In this document: piece by piece, positions 24,070-33,900 of the stretch
How the letters are laid out: the number at the start of each line of letters is the position of its first letter
Position numbering within the stretch: position 1 is the stretch's first letter
Origin: Puia sp.
GTDB lineage: Bacteria > Bacteroidota > Bacteroidia > Chitinophagales > Chitinophagaceae
Assembly (NCBI GenBank): GCA_031292515.1
Contig: JARLGZ010000279.1
Location: 124,001-188,000, forward strand
DNA: 64,000 nt
Direction of reading: 5' to 3'
Translations under genes and position numbers: made by a program
Notes under the pieces: generated by a model
What the model was told of the DNA's origin: nothing
The model's input: the letters and a program-made list of their open reading frames with translations, nothing else
Database searches by the model: none

Positions 24070-24717
24070 ATGATCATGGTAGAAGAGGAAAAAATAAAAG
24101 AACTGTTTCCATCCTTTGAGCCGGAACTCGTCGACAGCATGAGTGAAAACGCGGATATAAAGGAATTTCAGGCAGGTCAGCTAATGATGAAGACCGGGCA
24201 AAATATAAGGTCTACCATGCTGATCACCCGGGGGCTCGTCAAGATATTCCGGGAAGATGCGGACGGCAATGAATTCTTTATGTACTATTTGCAGCCCGGA
24301 CAGGCCTGTGCCTTGTCCATGATTTGCGCTACCCGGCAAGAGACAAGCCAGATCATGGCCCGTGCAATGACCGATGCCGAAAGTATTAGCATCCCGCTGG
24401 AATACATGGACAAATGGATGACCCAATACAAGAGCTGGTATCATTTCGTCCTTGAATCCTATCGTTCCCGCTTTGAAGAATTGTTGATAACCGTCGACCA
24501 CATCGCTTTCCGAAATATGGACGAGCGGCTTTTATTCTACCTGAAGAAGCAAAAGGAAACCGTAAAATCCAACCGTCTCTATCTCTCTAATACTGAAATA
24601 GCCTCCGATCTCAACTCTTCGAGAGAAGTCATCTCCCGATTAATGAAAAAATTAGCCGACAGACAACTTATCCGGATCGACCGGAACTGTATTGAGATTC
24701 TAAAACTGGAATTATAA
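24070..24717 (+). CDS. Crp/Fnr-family transcription regulator
   Basis: 215 aa from ATG 24070 (ATG 24076 also possible). An N-terminal cyclic-nucleotide-binding-like barrel (ADIKEFQAGQLMMKTGQ; GLVKIFREDADGNEFFMYYL) is joined by a long helix to a C-terminal winged helix. The recognition helix LNSSREVISRLMKKL has R-E-x-x-x-R, the residues CRP uses to read GTGA; FNR-type proteins have E-x-x-S-R without the first Arg. There is no N-terminal Cys cluster for an Fe-S centre. Two cysteines in ACALSMICATRQ could be redox-sensing (inference). The palindromes CGTGAC-N4-RTCACG at 21226, 23144 and 23997 are its probable targets. Confidence 0.9.
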   Translation: MIMVEEEKIKELFPSFEPELVDSMSENADIKEFQAGQLMMKTGQNIRSTMLITRGLVKIFREDADGNEFFMYYLQPGQACALSMICATRQETSQIMARAMTDAESISIPLEYMDKWMTQYKSWYHFVLESYRSRFEELLITVDHIAFRNMDERLLFYLKKQKETVKSNRLYLSNTEIASDLNSSREVISRLMKKLADRQLIRIDRNCIEILKLEL

Positions 24718-24756
24718 TTACAAACTAATCCCCGGCATCGGGGGGAACTCTTCCAT

Positions 24757-25007
24757 ATGATCCTGCTGGTTCCTTTTTTTGCACTGATCGCGGGACTTCA
24801 GTTTTTCCCCCTTGCCCGGGTGATGCATGAATATCTCCTTCCCGGACCCTCTCTCCCAAATCGATATATCTCACGAATTGGATTAAAGGAACGGTTGGCA
24901 TAGTTCTTTTGATTGTTGCCGGAATATTCGTACTGACGAGCGTGACCAATTGGTGCCCCTTATATACCTTGTTCGGGATCAATACTTGCAGAAGTAAAAA
25001 AGAGTGA
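24757..25007 (+). pseudogene. Remnant of a YgaP-like (DUF2892) membrane protein gene
   Basis: From 24888 to the TGA at 25005-25007 the frame encodes GTVGIVLLIVAGIFVLTS followed by NWCPLYTLFGINTC, an unmistakable DUF2892/YgaP C-terminal end (second membrane segment and CPLY-x-x-FGINTC). The first membrane segment seems to survive in another frame from ATG 24757 (MILLVPFFALIAGLQFF), with an insertion and at least one frameshift between them. DUF2892 proteins are frequent partners of rhodanese and persulfide dioxygenase genes, so this is probably a decayed member of the sulfur locus. Confidence 0.6.
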
Positions 25008-25083
25008 ATTTGTTGCAGGTTACGGTGAAAATGACTAACTTCAAATTGGGTTTTTTGTTTCAAAAGAAAAGCTGATTTATAGC

Positions 25084-25476
25084 ATGGGGAGAATCCGACA
25101 CAGATATCAGCGATTTGTTTTTAAGTTCATTCTTTCGGTGATCGGGATTTCCCTTTTTGCCGGCCAGCTTTCTTACAAGTTCTATCTGCACGCCAGTCTT
25201 CCGGTATTTCATGCAGCCTTTGCAAAAGAAAATACCGGTCAATCAGAGAATGCCGGTCATCCCATCCTTCCCAATTATCACAACAGGCAGTTATTAACGC
25301 TGGATAAGCGTTATGATGCCAAACATATATTCGAACTATTTACTCCCCCCTCACAGATCGTCACTTTGCCACCTGTACGCCAAACTGCAAAATTCATCCA
25401 ACTGGCAGGGGCGGTCGTTTCAAATACCGCTATCATTATCACCCTCAGGGGGCCCCCAACCTGTATATCCGCATGA
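25084..25476 (+). CDS. Small membrane/periplasmic protein of unknown family, copy A
   Basis: 130 aa. One N-terminal hydrophobic segment (FVFKFILSVIGISLFAG), then a polar, likely periplasmic part with LDKRY at residues 73-77 and LRGPP at 121-125 near the C-terminus. The protein encoded at 35611-36003 has the same length, the same layout, LNKRF at exactly 73-77 and LRGPP at 123-127, so the two are related although otherwise diverged. I do not recognise the family. One copy lies beside each of the two efflux loci in the window. Start ATG 25084. Confidence 0.6.
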   Translation: MGRIRHRYQRFVFKFILSVIGISLFAGQLSYKFYLHASLPVFHAAFAKENTGQSENAGHPILPNYHNRQLLTLDKRYDAKHIFELFTPPSQIVTLPPVRQTAKFIQLAGAVVSNTAIIITLRGPPTCISA

Positions 25477-25576
25477 CACTCATCTACTATCCCGGCCGTT
25501 CGTCCTGGTAGCCTTTTGAATCTTTTCCGGCAGAGGGGACGTGAAATGCGTTTCCCGCGATTCAACAGGATCAGAC

Positions 25577-25594
25577 CGTACGGCTTCCCGTACG
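25577..25594. promoter_or_regulatory. Short perfect hairpin upstream of winged-helix gene
   Basis: CGTACGG (25577-25583) and CCGTACG (25588-25594) form a 7-bp stem with a CTTC loop, 31 nt before the TTG start at 25626. It may be an operator or leader hairpin; nothing further supports a role. Confidence 0.3.
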
Positions 25595-25625
25595 AAACAA
25601 TTTACGGATATCAAAAAATGTAACC

Positions 25626-25982
25626 TTGAAAAAACTATCACCAGGCCGACCGGCAATATCTGCCGGCAGGCTGATCATTGCCGATCTCATCATCGATCTT
25701 GATAACGGGCAGGTACTGAGGGACAATACCTTGCTAATGTTGAAAAAAAAGGAATTTCAATTGCTGAAATATCTGGCAAGTCGAAAGAATAGAATTGTGC
25801 TGAAGTCGGATCTCATCCGGTCTATCTGGAGTAAAAGGATCCATACGAATACGCTCCAGGCTTATATGCTTTCTCTTCACAAAAAAGTAGACGGCCCATT
25901 TCGGCACAGGCTGATTTATACGGCAAGCCGTAAAGGCTATATCCTCTTTGAAAACAATCCCTGTTTTGAACAAAATCCCTAA
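25626..25982 (+). CDS. Stand-alone OmpR/PhoB-type winged-helix protein
   Basis: 118 aa, TTG start. It contains only the C-terminal DNA-binding domain of OmpR-type response regulators: LIIDLDNGQVLRDNTLLMLKKKEFQLLKYL, then SDLIRSIWSKRIHTNTLQAYMLSLHKKV (recognition helix) and the wing hairpin IYTASRKGYILFE. There is no receiver domain upstream in any frame I could read, so it is either a true stand-alone regulator or the tail of a decayed response regulator. Neighbours: the unknown protein at 25084 and a zinc-ribbon-like small protein. Confidence 0.65.
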   Translation: MKKLSPGRPAISAGRLIIADLIIDLDNGQVLRDNTLLMLKKKEFQLLKYLASRKNRIVLKSDLIRSIWSKRIHTNTLQAYMLSLHKKVDGPFRHRLIYTASRKGYILFENNPCFEQNP

Positions 25983-26196
25983 GAAATCAAGGAATGACAT
26001 AAGACAATCCCTTATCATGTTTTTTTAAACGGACAATTTATGAAAATCAATCATACCGCGCACAAGAGACGGCATCCGACCACGCTGCCACATGCCGTCC
26101 TGGTGAAAAGTCCTCCCTTTTGCTCCAGGAACAAGCAAAAGGATAATGACCCTTTTTAGCATCTCCGACTTTTGTCTCAGTAAGAAATATTGATAT

Positions 26197-26514
26197 ATGG
26201 CCGATAAATATGCAGACTTTATAAAAAAAATGGAGGAAGACCCGGAGTTTGTCTGCCCGGTTTGCGGATCCTCCATGTATGTGACCGATTTCGGAAATCA
26301 TGAATTTACGTTTCATTGTTCCTCCGAAGAGGCCAGGTTCTGGGATTTCGGGCGGGGAACGAGAGAGCAATCGAAATCGAAGCAACATTGGGATCAATCG
26401 AGGCATGAGGTATTCCTGGACGTGGAAGAAGCCATGCACTATGTCTTGAAATACGAATCGCTATCTCCGGGAAATCCAATACCGGGTAAGCCGAAATGGA
26501 AGAAGAAGATTTAA
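26197..26514 (+). CDS. Hypothetical protein with CPVCG motif
   Basis: 105 aa, soluble. It begins with a short helix (ADKYADFIKKMEED) and has FVCPVCGSSMYV, one CxxC pair, followed by HEFTFHC, which could complete a small zinc-binding site. The rest is charged and ends in KPKWKKKI. No family recognised. It stands alone, with a strong hairpin terminator 25 bp after the stop. Start ATG 26197 is the first in frame. Confidence 0.6.
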   Translation: MADKYADFIKKMEEDPEFVCPVCGSSMYVTDFGNHEFTFHCSSEEARFWDFGRGTREQSKSKQHWDQSRHEVFLDVEEAMHYVLKYESLSPGNPIPGKPKWKKKI

Positions 26515-26538
26515 TACGCTTTGCTGCTTTTTTTGAAA

Positions 26539-26600
26539 AGAACGGCCCATCCCTCCTGCCGCAGCTAACCGGAAAGGAAGAACCGGCCGTTCTCTTATTT
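26539..26600. terminator. Likely bidirectional terminator between convergent genes
   Basis: AGAACGGCC (26539-26547) pairs perfectly with GGCCGTTCT (26585-26593) around a 37-nt loop, with T-rich sequence after it on the plus strand (CTTATTTTATTT) and TTTT on the minus strand. It separates the 26197 gene from the end of the RND operon on the other strand. Confidence 0.65.
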
Positions 26601-26603
26601 TAT

Positions 26604-29600
26604 TTATAGGATTGCTCCGTCTGGTGACAAAGACGCGGTATCCTTCCCGGAAACGAAATCCTCATCATCTTCAGGCAGTAAAGATGCCGTACCGAATGAC
26701 CGGCTTTGCTGGATCCATCCGTATACCAACGGCACGATCAGCAAGGCCGCGAAAGTAGAAGCCGCCAGGCCACCGATCACCGCACGACCGAGGGGAGCGG
26801 ATTGATCCCCCGCCTCTCCAAGACCGCTGGCCATCGGGATCATGCCCACGATCATAGCGATACTGGTCATCATAATCGGGCGAAGACGGATGCTCGCACT
26901 GGTAATCGCAGCCTTAAAAGGATCCTTATATTCTATCCGCAATTTCTCGGCGTTCGTGATGATTAGCAGGGCATTGGCAACCGACACACCCGTGGACATG
27001 ATGATACCCATATAGGATTGCAGGTTGAGCGTAGCTCCTGTAGCGAGCAGCATCAGCATAGCGCCTAACAATACAGCGGGTACCGTTGACAACACCGAAA
27101 TGGCAACCCCAAAAGACTGATAATTGGCTGCCAGCAGCAGCAGGATGACCACGATAGCCGCCATCAACCCCGTTTGCAGGGATCCCAGGGTCTCCGTAAG
27201 CAAGGAAGACATCCCCTTTACTTCGACGACAAGACCTCTGTCAGGCGCCCCCAATTCTTTTATGGCCTTCTCCACAGCGCTTGTAGCCGATCCCAGGTCC
27301 TTCTTGTAAATATTCGCGCTGACCGTTACATACCGGCGGGGCCCGCTGCGATCGAATTCCCCGGGGAGCGTATCGATGCGGATGGCTGCAACGTCCGACA
27401 AAACGGGACGCATTTGTCCCTTTACCAATGAAACGGAAGCGAGCTGTTGCACCGAGTTCATGATGTATTCCGGCACCTCGACCTGAGTTTGGTAGGTATA
27501 AGAGGTCTTGTCGTCTAACCAGAGATTCTTGTCGGTGAACCGGCTCGAAGAAGTCACATCCGTGATGCTTCGCGAGACATTGTCGATAGAAAGGCCCATG
27601 AGGGCCAACCGGTTGCGGTCCACGGTGATGTTTATCGTCGGGAAATTCAGTGGCTGGGGTACCTGTACGTCCCGTAGGAACGGCACCGCCTTCAGTTTTT
27701 CAACCAATCTACCTGCATAATTTTTGATATCGTCCATGCTCTTCCCGGCTACCCTCACTTCGATGGGGGTCGAGGCTCCCTGCGCCATGATCTTTTCGGT
27801 CAGTTCGATCGGCTCGAAGGATATCCGGAGTTCCGGATACTTTTGGAGGATATTCCTGCGTAGTTCCTCTTTAAGGTCTTCCATTTTCACCTTGTAGTTC
27901 TCATCCAGGTTCACCTGGATCACCGATTCATGCGTGCCGCTGTTAAAAATATAAAGGTTGCTCGTGCCGAAACTGCTCGGGACCAACCCCACATACGCGG
28001 AGGATATATCTACATGGTTGTGCACAGTAGAATCAATAATATCCAGCACCCCCTTGGTAGTGCCTTCCGTGACTTCCAGGCGGGTCCCGTCCGGTTCACG
28101 TAACCGCAGTTGCAGCTGCCCATTATTAGTTTTTGGCAGCAGGTCCTTGCCAATGATGACGAAACAAGTAGCCGCCCCTCCCAATGCCAGGACCAGGTAG
28201 GCCAGTACGGCCAGCCTTCGTCGGGGCATCCATCTTTCCAGGTGCCTGACCAACCGCAGCTTCAGCCGTTCGAAGAAATTATCCTCCTCCTTATGCTCCC
28301 GGTCCTCGGCAATATGTCCTTCAACTTGCGCAGATTCGGCAGCGTTTAGTGCCATGCCCGCGTGCGCATGAGGCCGGTCATGATGATAGGTGAACTTCTC
28401 CGCCTTCAGAAGCCAGTTCGAGATAACCGGCACCAGCGTCTGAGCGGATGTATACGAACAAATCATTGCGAAGGCGATCGCAAGCGAAAGGGGAAGGAAC
28501 ATCGCCTTCGGAACGCCCGTCATGACGAAGGACGGTGCAAACACGGCCAGAATGCACAACAGGATCAGCAGCTTTGGAAAAGAAATTTCATTACAGGCGT
28601 CCAGGATAGCCAACTTTTTATTCTTGCCCATTTCCAGGTGCTGGTGAATATTCTCGATGGTCACCGTCGCCTCATCCACGAGGATCCCGATAGCCAGCGC
28701 CAGGCCGCTCAAAGTCATGATGTTGATGGTCTGACCCGCCAGTTTGAGGAAGAAGACGGCTCCCATAACGGACACGGGTATCGTAATGATGACCACCAGG
28801 CTGCTTCGCCAGTCACGCAGGAACAGCAGTACCGTGAGACCCGTCAGGATGGCTCCCAGGATACCCTCTGTCATAAGGCTTTTAGCAGCATTGATAACGA
28901 ATATCGACTGGTCGAACTCATAGCTGATATTCACGTCGTCGGGTAGCAAGCTCTTCATTTCGGGGAGCCGCTTGCGTAGGGTTTGCACCACTTCCCACGT
29001 CGACGCATCCGCCGTCTTCACGACCGGAATATAGACCGACCGCTTACCATTGACCAGGGCGTAGTCGACGGTGATATCGGCTCCGTCGGCAACAGTAGCC
29101 ACGTCGCTTACATAGATCGAAGTAGCGCCATTGCTTTTTATCGGGATGCTTTCAAATTGCTGCACTTTGCTTTCCAGCGAATTGATCGTGCTGACCAGCA
29201 TGGTGCTGTCGATGCGTAGATTGCCGGACGGCGTCATGGTGTTATTCTTCGTGATTGCTTCGACCACCTCGTCCGCCGACAGGTTATACCTGCGCAATTT
29301 CTCCGGGTCTACATTAATTAGTACGGACCGGGCATTAGAACCGAATGGCGGCGGCGCCGTAAGCCCGGGCACTGTCGCAAACAAGGGCCGAACCCGGGTG
29401 ATGGCCAGGTCGAATATGTCTTTCAGGGATTTCGTCTTGCTGCTGAATACCAGTTCCCCTACGGGTAAGGAAGAGGCGTCGAAACGGACCACCTGGGGCG
29501 GGAGGGCGCCCGGCGGGAAAAAGGCCATAGTCCGGTTCACTTGAAGGGCTACCTGAGCAGACGCCTCCGCCATGTCCGTGTTTTCGTAAAAGGTGAGTTT

Positions 29601-29867
29601 GATGAGGGATAGTCCCTGGATATTTTTACTTTCGATCGTCTTTATGCCGTTCACATACAGGAACTGGTCCTGCATACGGGTAGCAAAAAAACCTTCCATC
29701 TGCTGGGCCGACATGCCCCCGTATTGTTCGATGACATAGATGGTGGGAAGATTGAGCCTGGGAAAAATATCGATAGATATCGTCCTTACCGCCATGATCG
29801 AGAACAACAAAAGCCCGATGAAAAGCACGAGTATAGTAATGGGTCTTTTTAGCGCTGCACGTATCAT
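26604..29867 (-). CDS. RND efflux permease, second copy of a tandem pair
   Basis: 1087 aa inner-membrane RND transporter. Seen: the start MIRAALKRPITILVLFIGLL, the pore-domain motif YGGMSAQQMEGFFATRM, the TM4 relay GLALAIGILVDEATVTIENI with one Asp-Glu pair, and the TM10-12 block IMSTGVSVANALLIITNAEKLR and ASTFAALLIVPLVYGW. It is nearly identical over long blocks to the RND protein encoded at 30963-34154; the main differences are in the central loop (residues about 500-540) and the longer C-terminal tail here. It ends the operon and lies 5 bp after the adaptor gene. Substrate unknown. Confidence 0.9.
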   Translation of the reverse strand: MIRAALKRPITILVLFIGLLLFSIMAVRTISIDIFPRLNLPTIYVIEQYGGMSAQQMEGFFATRMQDQFLYVNGIKTIESKNIQGLSLIKLTFYENTDMAEASAQVALQVNRTMAFFPPGALPPQVVRFDASSLPVGELVFSSKTKSLKDIFDLAITRVRPLFATVPGLTAPPPFGSNARSVLINVDPEKLRRYNLSADEVVEAITKNNTMTPSGNLRIDSTMLVSTINSLESKVQQFESIPIKSNGATSIYVSDVATVADGADITVDYALVNGKRSVYIPVVKTADASTWEVVQTLRKRLPEMKSLLPDDVNISYEFDQSIFVINAAKSLMTEGILGAILTGLTVLLFLRDWRSSLVVIITIPVSVMGAVFFLKLAGQTINIMTLSGLALAIGILVDEATVTIENIHQHLEMGKNKKLAILDACNEISFPKLLILLCILAVFAPSFVMTGVPKAMFLPLSLAIAFAMICSYTSAQTLVPVISNWLLKAEKFTYHHDRPHAHAGMALNAAESAQVEGHIAEDREHKEEDNFFERLKLRLVRHLERWMPRRRLAVLAYLVLALGGAATCFVIIGKDLLPKTNNGQLQLRLREPDGTRLEVTEGTTKGVLDIIDSTVHNHVDISSAYVGLVPSSFGTSNLYIFNSGTHESVIQVNLDENYKVKMEDLKEELRRNILQKYPELRISFEPIELTEKIMAQGASTPIEVRVAGKSMDDIKNYAGRLVEKLKAVPFLRDVQVPQPLNFPTINITVDRNRLALMGLSIDNVSRSITDVTSSSRFTDKNLWLDDKTSYTYQTQVEVPEYIMNSVQQLASVSLVKGQMRPVLSDVAAIRIDTLPGEFDRSGPRRYVTVSANIYKKDLGSATSAVEKAIKELGAPDRGLVVEVKGMSSLLTETLGSLQTGLMAAIVVILLLLAANYQSFGVAISVLSTVPAVLLGAMLMLLATGATLNLQSYMGIIMSTGVSVANALLIITNAEKLRIEYKDPFKAAITSASIRLRPIMMTSIAMIVGMIPMASGLGEAGDQSAPLGRAVIGGLAASTFAALLIVPLVYGWIQQSRSFGTASLLPEDDEDFVSGKDTASLSPDGAIL

Positions 29868-29872
29868 CTTAA

Positions 29873-30952
29873 TTATTTTATGGTGATTCCTTCTTTGATT
29901 TCATCATTGGCATTGGCAATCACTTCTTCGTCGGGCTGAAGGTCTCCCAGCACTTCGATATACTTATCGTTCTCATTCCCCGTCCTGACATCGACTTTGA
30001 CAACCTTCCCATCGCGGACAGCCAATACATATTTCCTCTCCGTGGACGTGATTACAGCCGATTTTGGCACGGATAAGGCAGCAGGATTGCCTTTCGAATA
30101 GAATAACACGTCGGCATACATCCCCGGTGCAAGGATCTCATTTTTATTATAGACATCCAGTTCGACCCTTTCAGAGCGAAATTGCATGTTGATATTCATC
30201 GACACCCTGGCAATACGTCCCTTCATCTCTTTTCCCGGGAAGGCATTCAGATAAAAAGAGATGGAATCGTTGCTTTTTAAGGATCCGGCGATGCCTTCGG
30301 GGATATCGACCTGCAACCGCAAATGCTCAACTTCTTTCAACTCCAGCATCGGCCTGTCTTTACTTTCCGCGCTTACCAGGGCGCCGGGGTGTACATTCCT
30401 GGTCGTAATGACACCATCGAAGGGGGCTGTGATTTTCAAATAGTCCATCATGGTCTGCTGCATATGCCAGTTGGCCTTTTCAGCATTGCTGAGCGCGCTG
30501 TCCGCATCTCTTTTTGATCTGGCCGATTCCAGGTCCATGGGAGAAATGGCGCCTGGCGTGCGGGAAGCCTGTTGCAGTCGTTCATAGTTGTCCCGGCTGA
30601 TTGCATAGTCCGATACAGCGCGCGCATATTTTTCTTTGGCCTGCATGACGGCCTGTTCCAGTTCTGGAGCGTCCAGCACCATTAAAAGCTGGCCCTGCCG
30701 CACGTGTGAACCGATATCCACCAGGACCTTCGTTACATAACCGTTCACCTTTGGGAATATACTAACTTCCTGGTAGGCCGCCAGTTGGGCAGGCAGTTTC
30801 ATGGTTTGCTCCACGCTCTTCTTTTCCGCCCTTGCCAGGACATAATGTGGCGCCGCAGGAGCTGTCGCCTTGCTTTCCGGATCTTTTTTATCGGAACAGG
30901 CATAAAAAAAGGTACAAGAGAATAAAATGATTATAGTGAATTGCTTGTTCAT
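29873..30952 (-). CDS. RND periplasmic adaptor lipoprotein between two RND genes
   Basis: 359 aa. A lipoprotein signal with FFYAC (Cys about residue 19) gives membrane anchoring. The barrel-sandwich hybrid is clear: FPKVNGYVTKVLVDIGSHVR and DYLKITAPFDGVITTRNVHP flank the coiled hairpin. It connects an RND pump to TolC. A longer frame reaches 31075, but ATG 30952 starts the signal peptide and lies 10 bp after the upstream RND gene. A single adaptor between two RND genes implies that both pumps use it. Confidence 0.92.
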   Translation of the reverse strand: MNKQFTIIILFSCTFFYACSDKKDPESKATAPAAPHYVLARAEKKSVEQTMKLPAQLAAYQEVSIFPKVNGYVTKVLVDIGSHVRQGQLLMVLDAPELEQAVMQAKEKYARAVSDYAISRDNYERLQQASRTPGAISPMDLESARSKRDADSALSNAEKANWHMQQTMMDYLKITAPFDGVITTRNVHPGALVSAESKDRPMLELKEVEHLRLQVDIPEGIAGSLKSNDSISFYLNAFPGKEMKGRIARVSMNINMQFRSERVELDVYNKNEILAPGMYADVLFYSKGNPAALSVPKSAVITSTERKYVLAVRDGKVVKVDVRTGNENDKYIEVLGDLQPDEEVIANANDEIKEGITIK

Positions 30953-30962
30953 AACGTTTGTA

Positions 30963-33900
30963 TTATTTAGAAGAATCTTCAGGTAATAACGAGACAGAAT
31001 CAAAAGATGCTTTTTGCTGTATCCAGCCATAGACCAATGGAACGATAAATAGCGCCGCAAATGTCGACGCTGCAAGGCCGCCGATTACGGCCCTTCCCAG
31101 GGGCGCAGACTGGTCACCTGCTTCGCCCAGGCCGCTGGCCATCGGGATCATCCCGGCGATCATGGCAAGACTGGTCATGAGGATAGGCCTGAGGCGCAGA
31201 CTGGCGGCCATGATAGCCGCCTTGAACGGATCATGATATTCCAATCTCAACTTTTCCGCGTTGGTGACGATCAGGATTGCATTGGCGACAGACACGCCCG
31301 TCGACATAATAATCCCCATATAAGACTGCAGGTTAAGCGTTGCTCCCGTCGCCAACAGCACCAGCATGGCGCCTAGCAGAACAGCGGGAACCGTTGACAG
31401 CACCGAAATTGAGATGCCAAAAGACTGGTAGTTGGCGGCCAGCAACAGCAGAATGACCACAATGGCTGCCACCAGGCCGGATTGCAGTGAGTCCAGTGTC
31501 TCCGTCAGCAGCGAAGACATGCCTTTTATCTCCGCTACAAGGCCGATAGGTGGCTGACCCATATCCCCGATGGCTTTTTGAACGGCTGCGGTAGCGCTGG
31601 CCAGGTCTTTGTTATAAATATTGGCGCTGACCGTCACATACCGGCGGGGACCGCTGCGGTCGAATTCCCCGGGAAGCGTGTCGATGCGGATAGCCGAGAC
31701 ATCAGATAACACCGGTCGCATCTGTCCCTTCACCAGCGGGACGGAAGCCAGTTGCTGCACCGATGTCATGATGTATTCCGGCACCTCTACCTGGGTTTGA
31801 TAGGTATAAGAAGTCTTATCGTCCAGCCACAGATTTTTGTCCGTGAACCGGCTCGATGAGGTGACGTCCGTTATGCTCCGGGAGACATTATTGATAGAGA
31901 GCCCCATGAGCGCCAGCCTGTTCCGGTCGAGCGTGATATTGATCGTCGGGAAATTCAAGGGTTGGGCAATCTGCACATCCCGCAGGAATGACACGCCCTT
32001 CAGTTTTTCTACCAGTTTTCCCGCATAAGTTTTGATATCGTCCATGTTCTTCCCCGCCACCCTCACCTCGATGGGTGTGGACGCGCCCTGCGCCATGATC
32101 TTTTCGGTCAGTTCGATCGGTTCGAAAGAGATCTTAAGGGCAGGATAGCGCAAAAGGATATTCTTGCGTAACTCTTCTTTAAGATCCTCCATTTTAACCT
32201 TGTAACTCTCATCCAGGTTAACCTGTATTACCGACTCATGCGTACCACTGTTGAAAATATAAAGGTTGCTTGTGCCGAAACTGCTGGGCACCAAACCGAC
32301 ATAGGCCGAGGAAATAGCGATCCGGCCATTGACCGTTGAATCGATAATATTCAATACGCCCTGCGTGGCCCTTTCTGTCACTTCCAGGCGCGTTCCATCC
32401 GGCTCCCGGATTCTGAGCTGCAACTGGCCGGTGTTGGTCTTTGGCAGCAGGTCCTTGCCGATGATCTTATAACAGACCGCGGCAGATCCGAAGGCCAGGA
32501 CCAGGTAGATCATAACGATCAATTGCCGTCTGGGCATCCATTTGCCCAGCCTCGACGCCAGCCCTCCTTTGATACGCTGAAAAAACCCGTCCTTTTCGGA
32601 GTGTTCGGCGGCCGCTCCTGCTTTGCTTTGACCAGGGGACATCTCTACATGAACAGGGACAACAGCATGTTGTGACTGAAACATTTCCGCCCTGAGCAGC
32701 CATACGGACACGACGGGTACCAATGTCTGGGCGGCGATAAAACTGACGATCATGGCAAAGGCGATCGACAACGAGAGGGGCAGGAACATCGCCCTGGGAA
32801 CTCCATTCATCACGAAGGCCGGCGCGAATACGGCCAGGATACATAGCAGTATGAGCAATAGCGGAAAAGAGATCTCGGAACAGGCATCCAGGATGGCCTG
32901 CTTCTTGGTTTTTCCCATTTCCAGGTGTTGATGGATGTTTTCGATGGTGACCGTGGCCTGGTCAACGAGAATCCCGATTGCCAGTGCGAGACCGCTCAAC
33001 GTCATGATATTGACGGTCTGACCGGCGAGCTTCAAAAAAAAGACGGAACCCAATACGGCAACGGGTATGGTAATAATCACCACGAGACTACTCCTCCAAT
33101 CCCGCAGGAATAGCAAAACCATCAACCCGGTCAGGATGGCGCCCAGGATGCCTTCTGTCATGAGACTCTTGGCCGAATTGATGACAAAGACGGACTGATC
33201 GAATTCGTAGCTGATATCCACGTCATCGGGCAACAGGCTCTTCATTTCCGGAATCCGGGTGCGCAGAGTCTGTACTACTTCCCAGGTAGAGGCATCCGCC
33301 GTTTTTACGACCGGGATGTACACCGACCGTTTGCCGTTTACCAACGCATAATCCACGGTGATATCGGCCCCATCCGCGACATTTGCAATATCCTTCACGT
33401 AGATCGATGTGGCGCCGTTGCTCCTAATAGGGATGTCCTCAAAATGTTGCACCCTATTCTCCAGCGAATTGATGGAGGTCACATACATGATATTGTTTAT
33501 CCGGAGATTCCCGGACGGAGTGATCGCATTATTCTTTGAGATCGCCTGTACGACTTCATCCGCCGACAGGTTATACATGCGTAGTTTTTCCGGGTTGACA
33601 TTGATCAGCACCGATCGCGCATTGGATCCGAAAGGCGGTGGCGCCGAAAGACCCGGTACCGTGGCAAACAGGGGTCGGATCCGGGTAATGGCCAGGTCGA
33701 AAATTTCTTTTAGTGACCTGGTTTTGCTGCTGAAGACCAATTCACCCACGGGCAGAGAAGATGCGTCGAAACGAACCACCTGCGGGGGTAAAGCCCCCGG
33801 CGGAAAAAAAGCCATGGTCCGGTTCACCTGCAGGGCCACTTGCGCCGAGGCCTCGGCCATGTCCGTATTCTCGTAAAACGTGAGTTTGATCAGGGATAAT

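Noticed and set aside
24940-24956. CGTGAC followed by GGTGCC inside the DUF2892 remnant
   Set aside because: Only one half-site matches the operator; it lies inside former coding sequence and not near a promoter.
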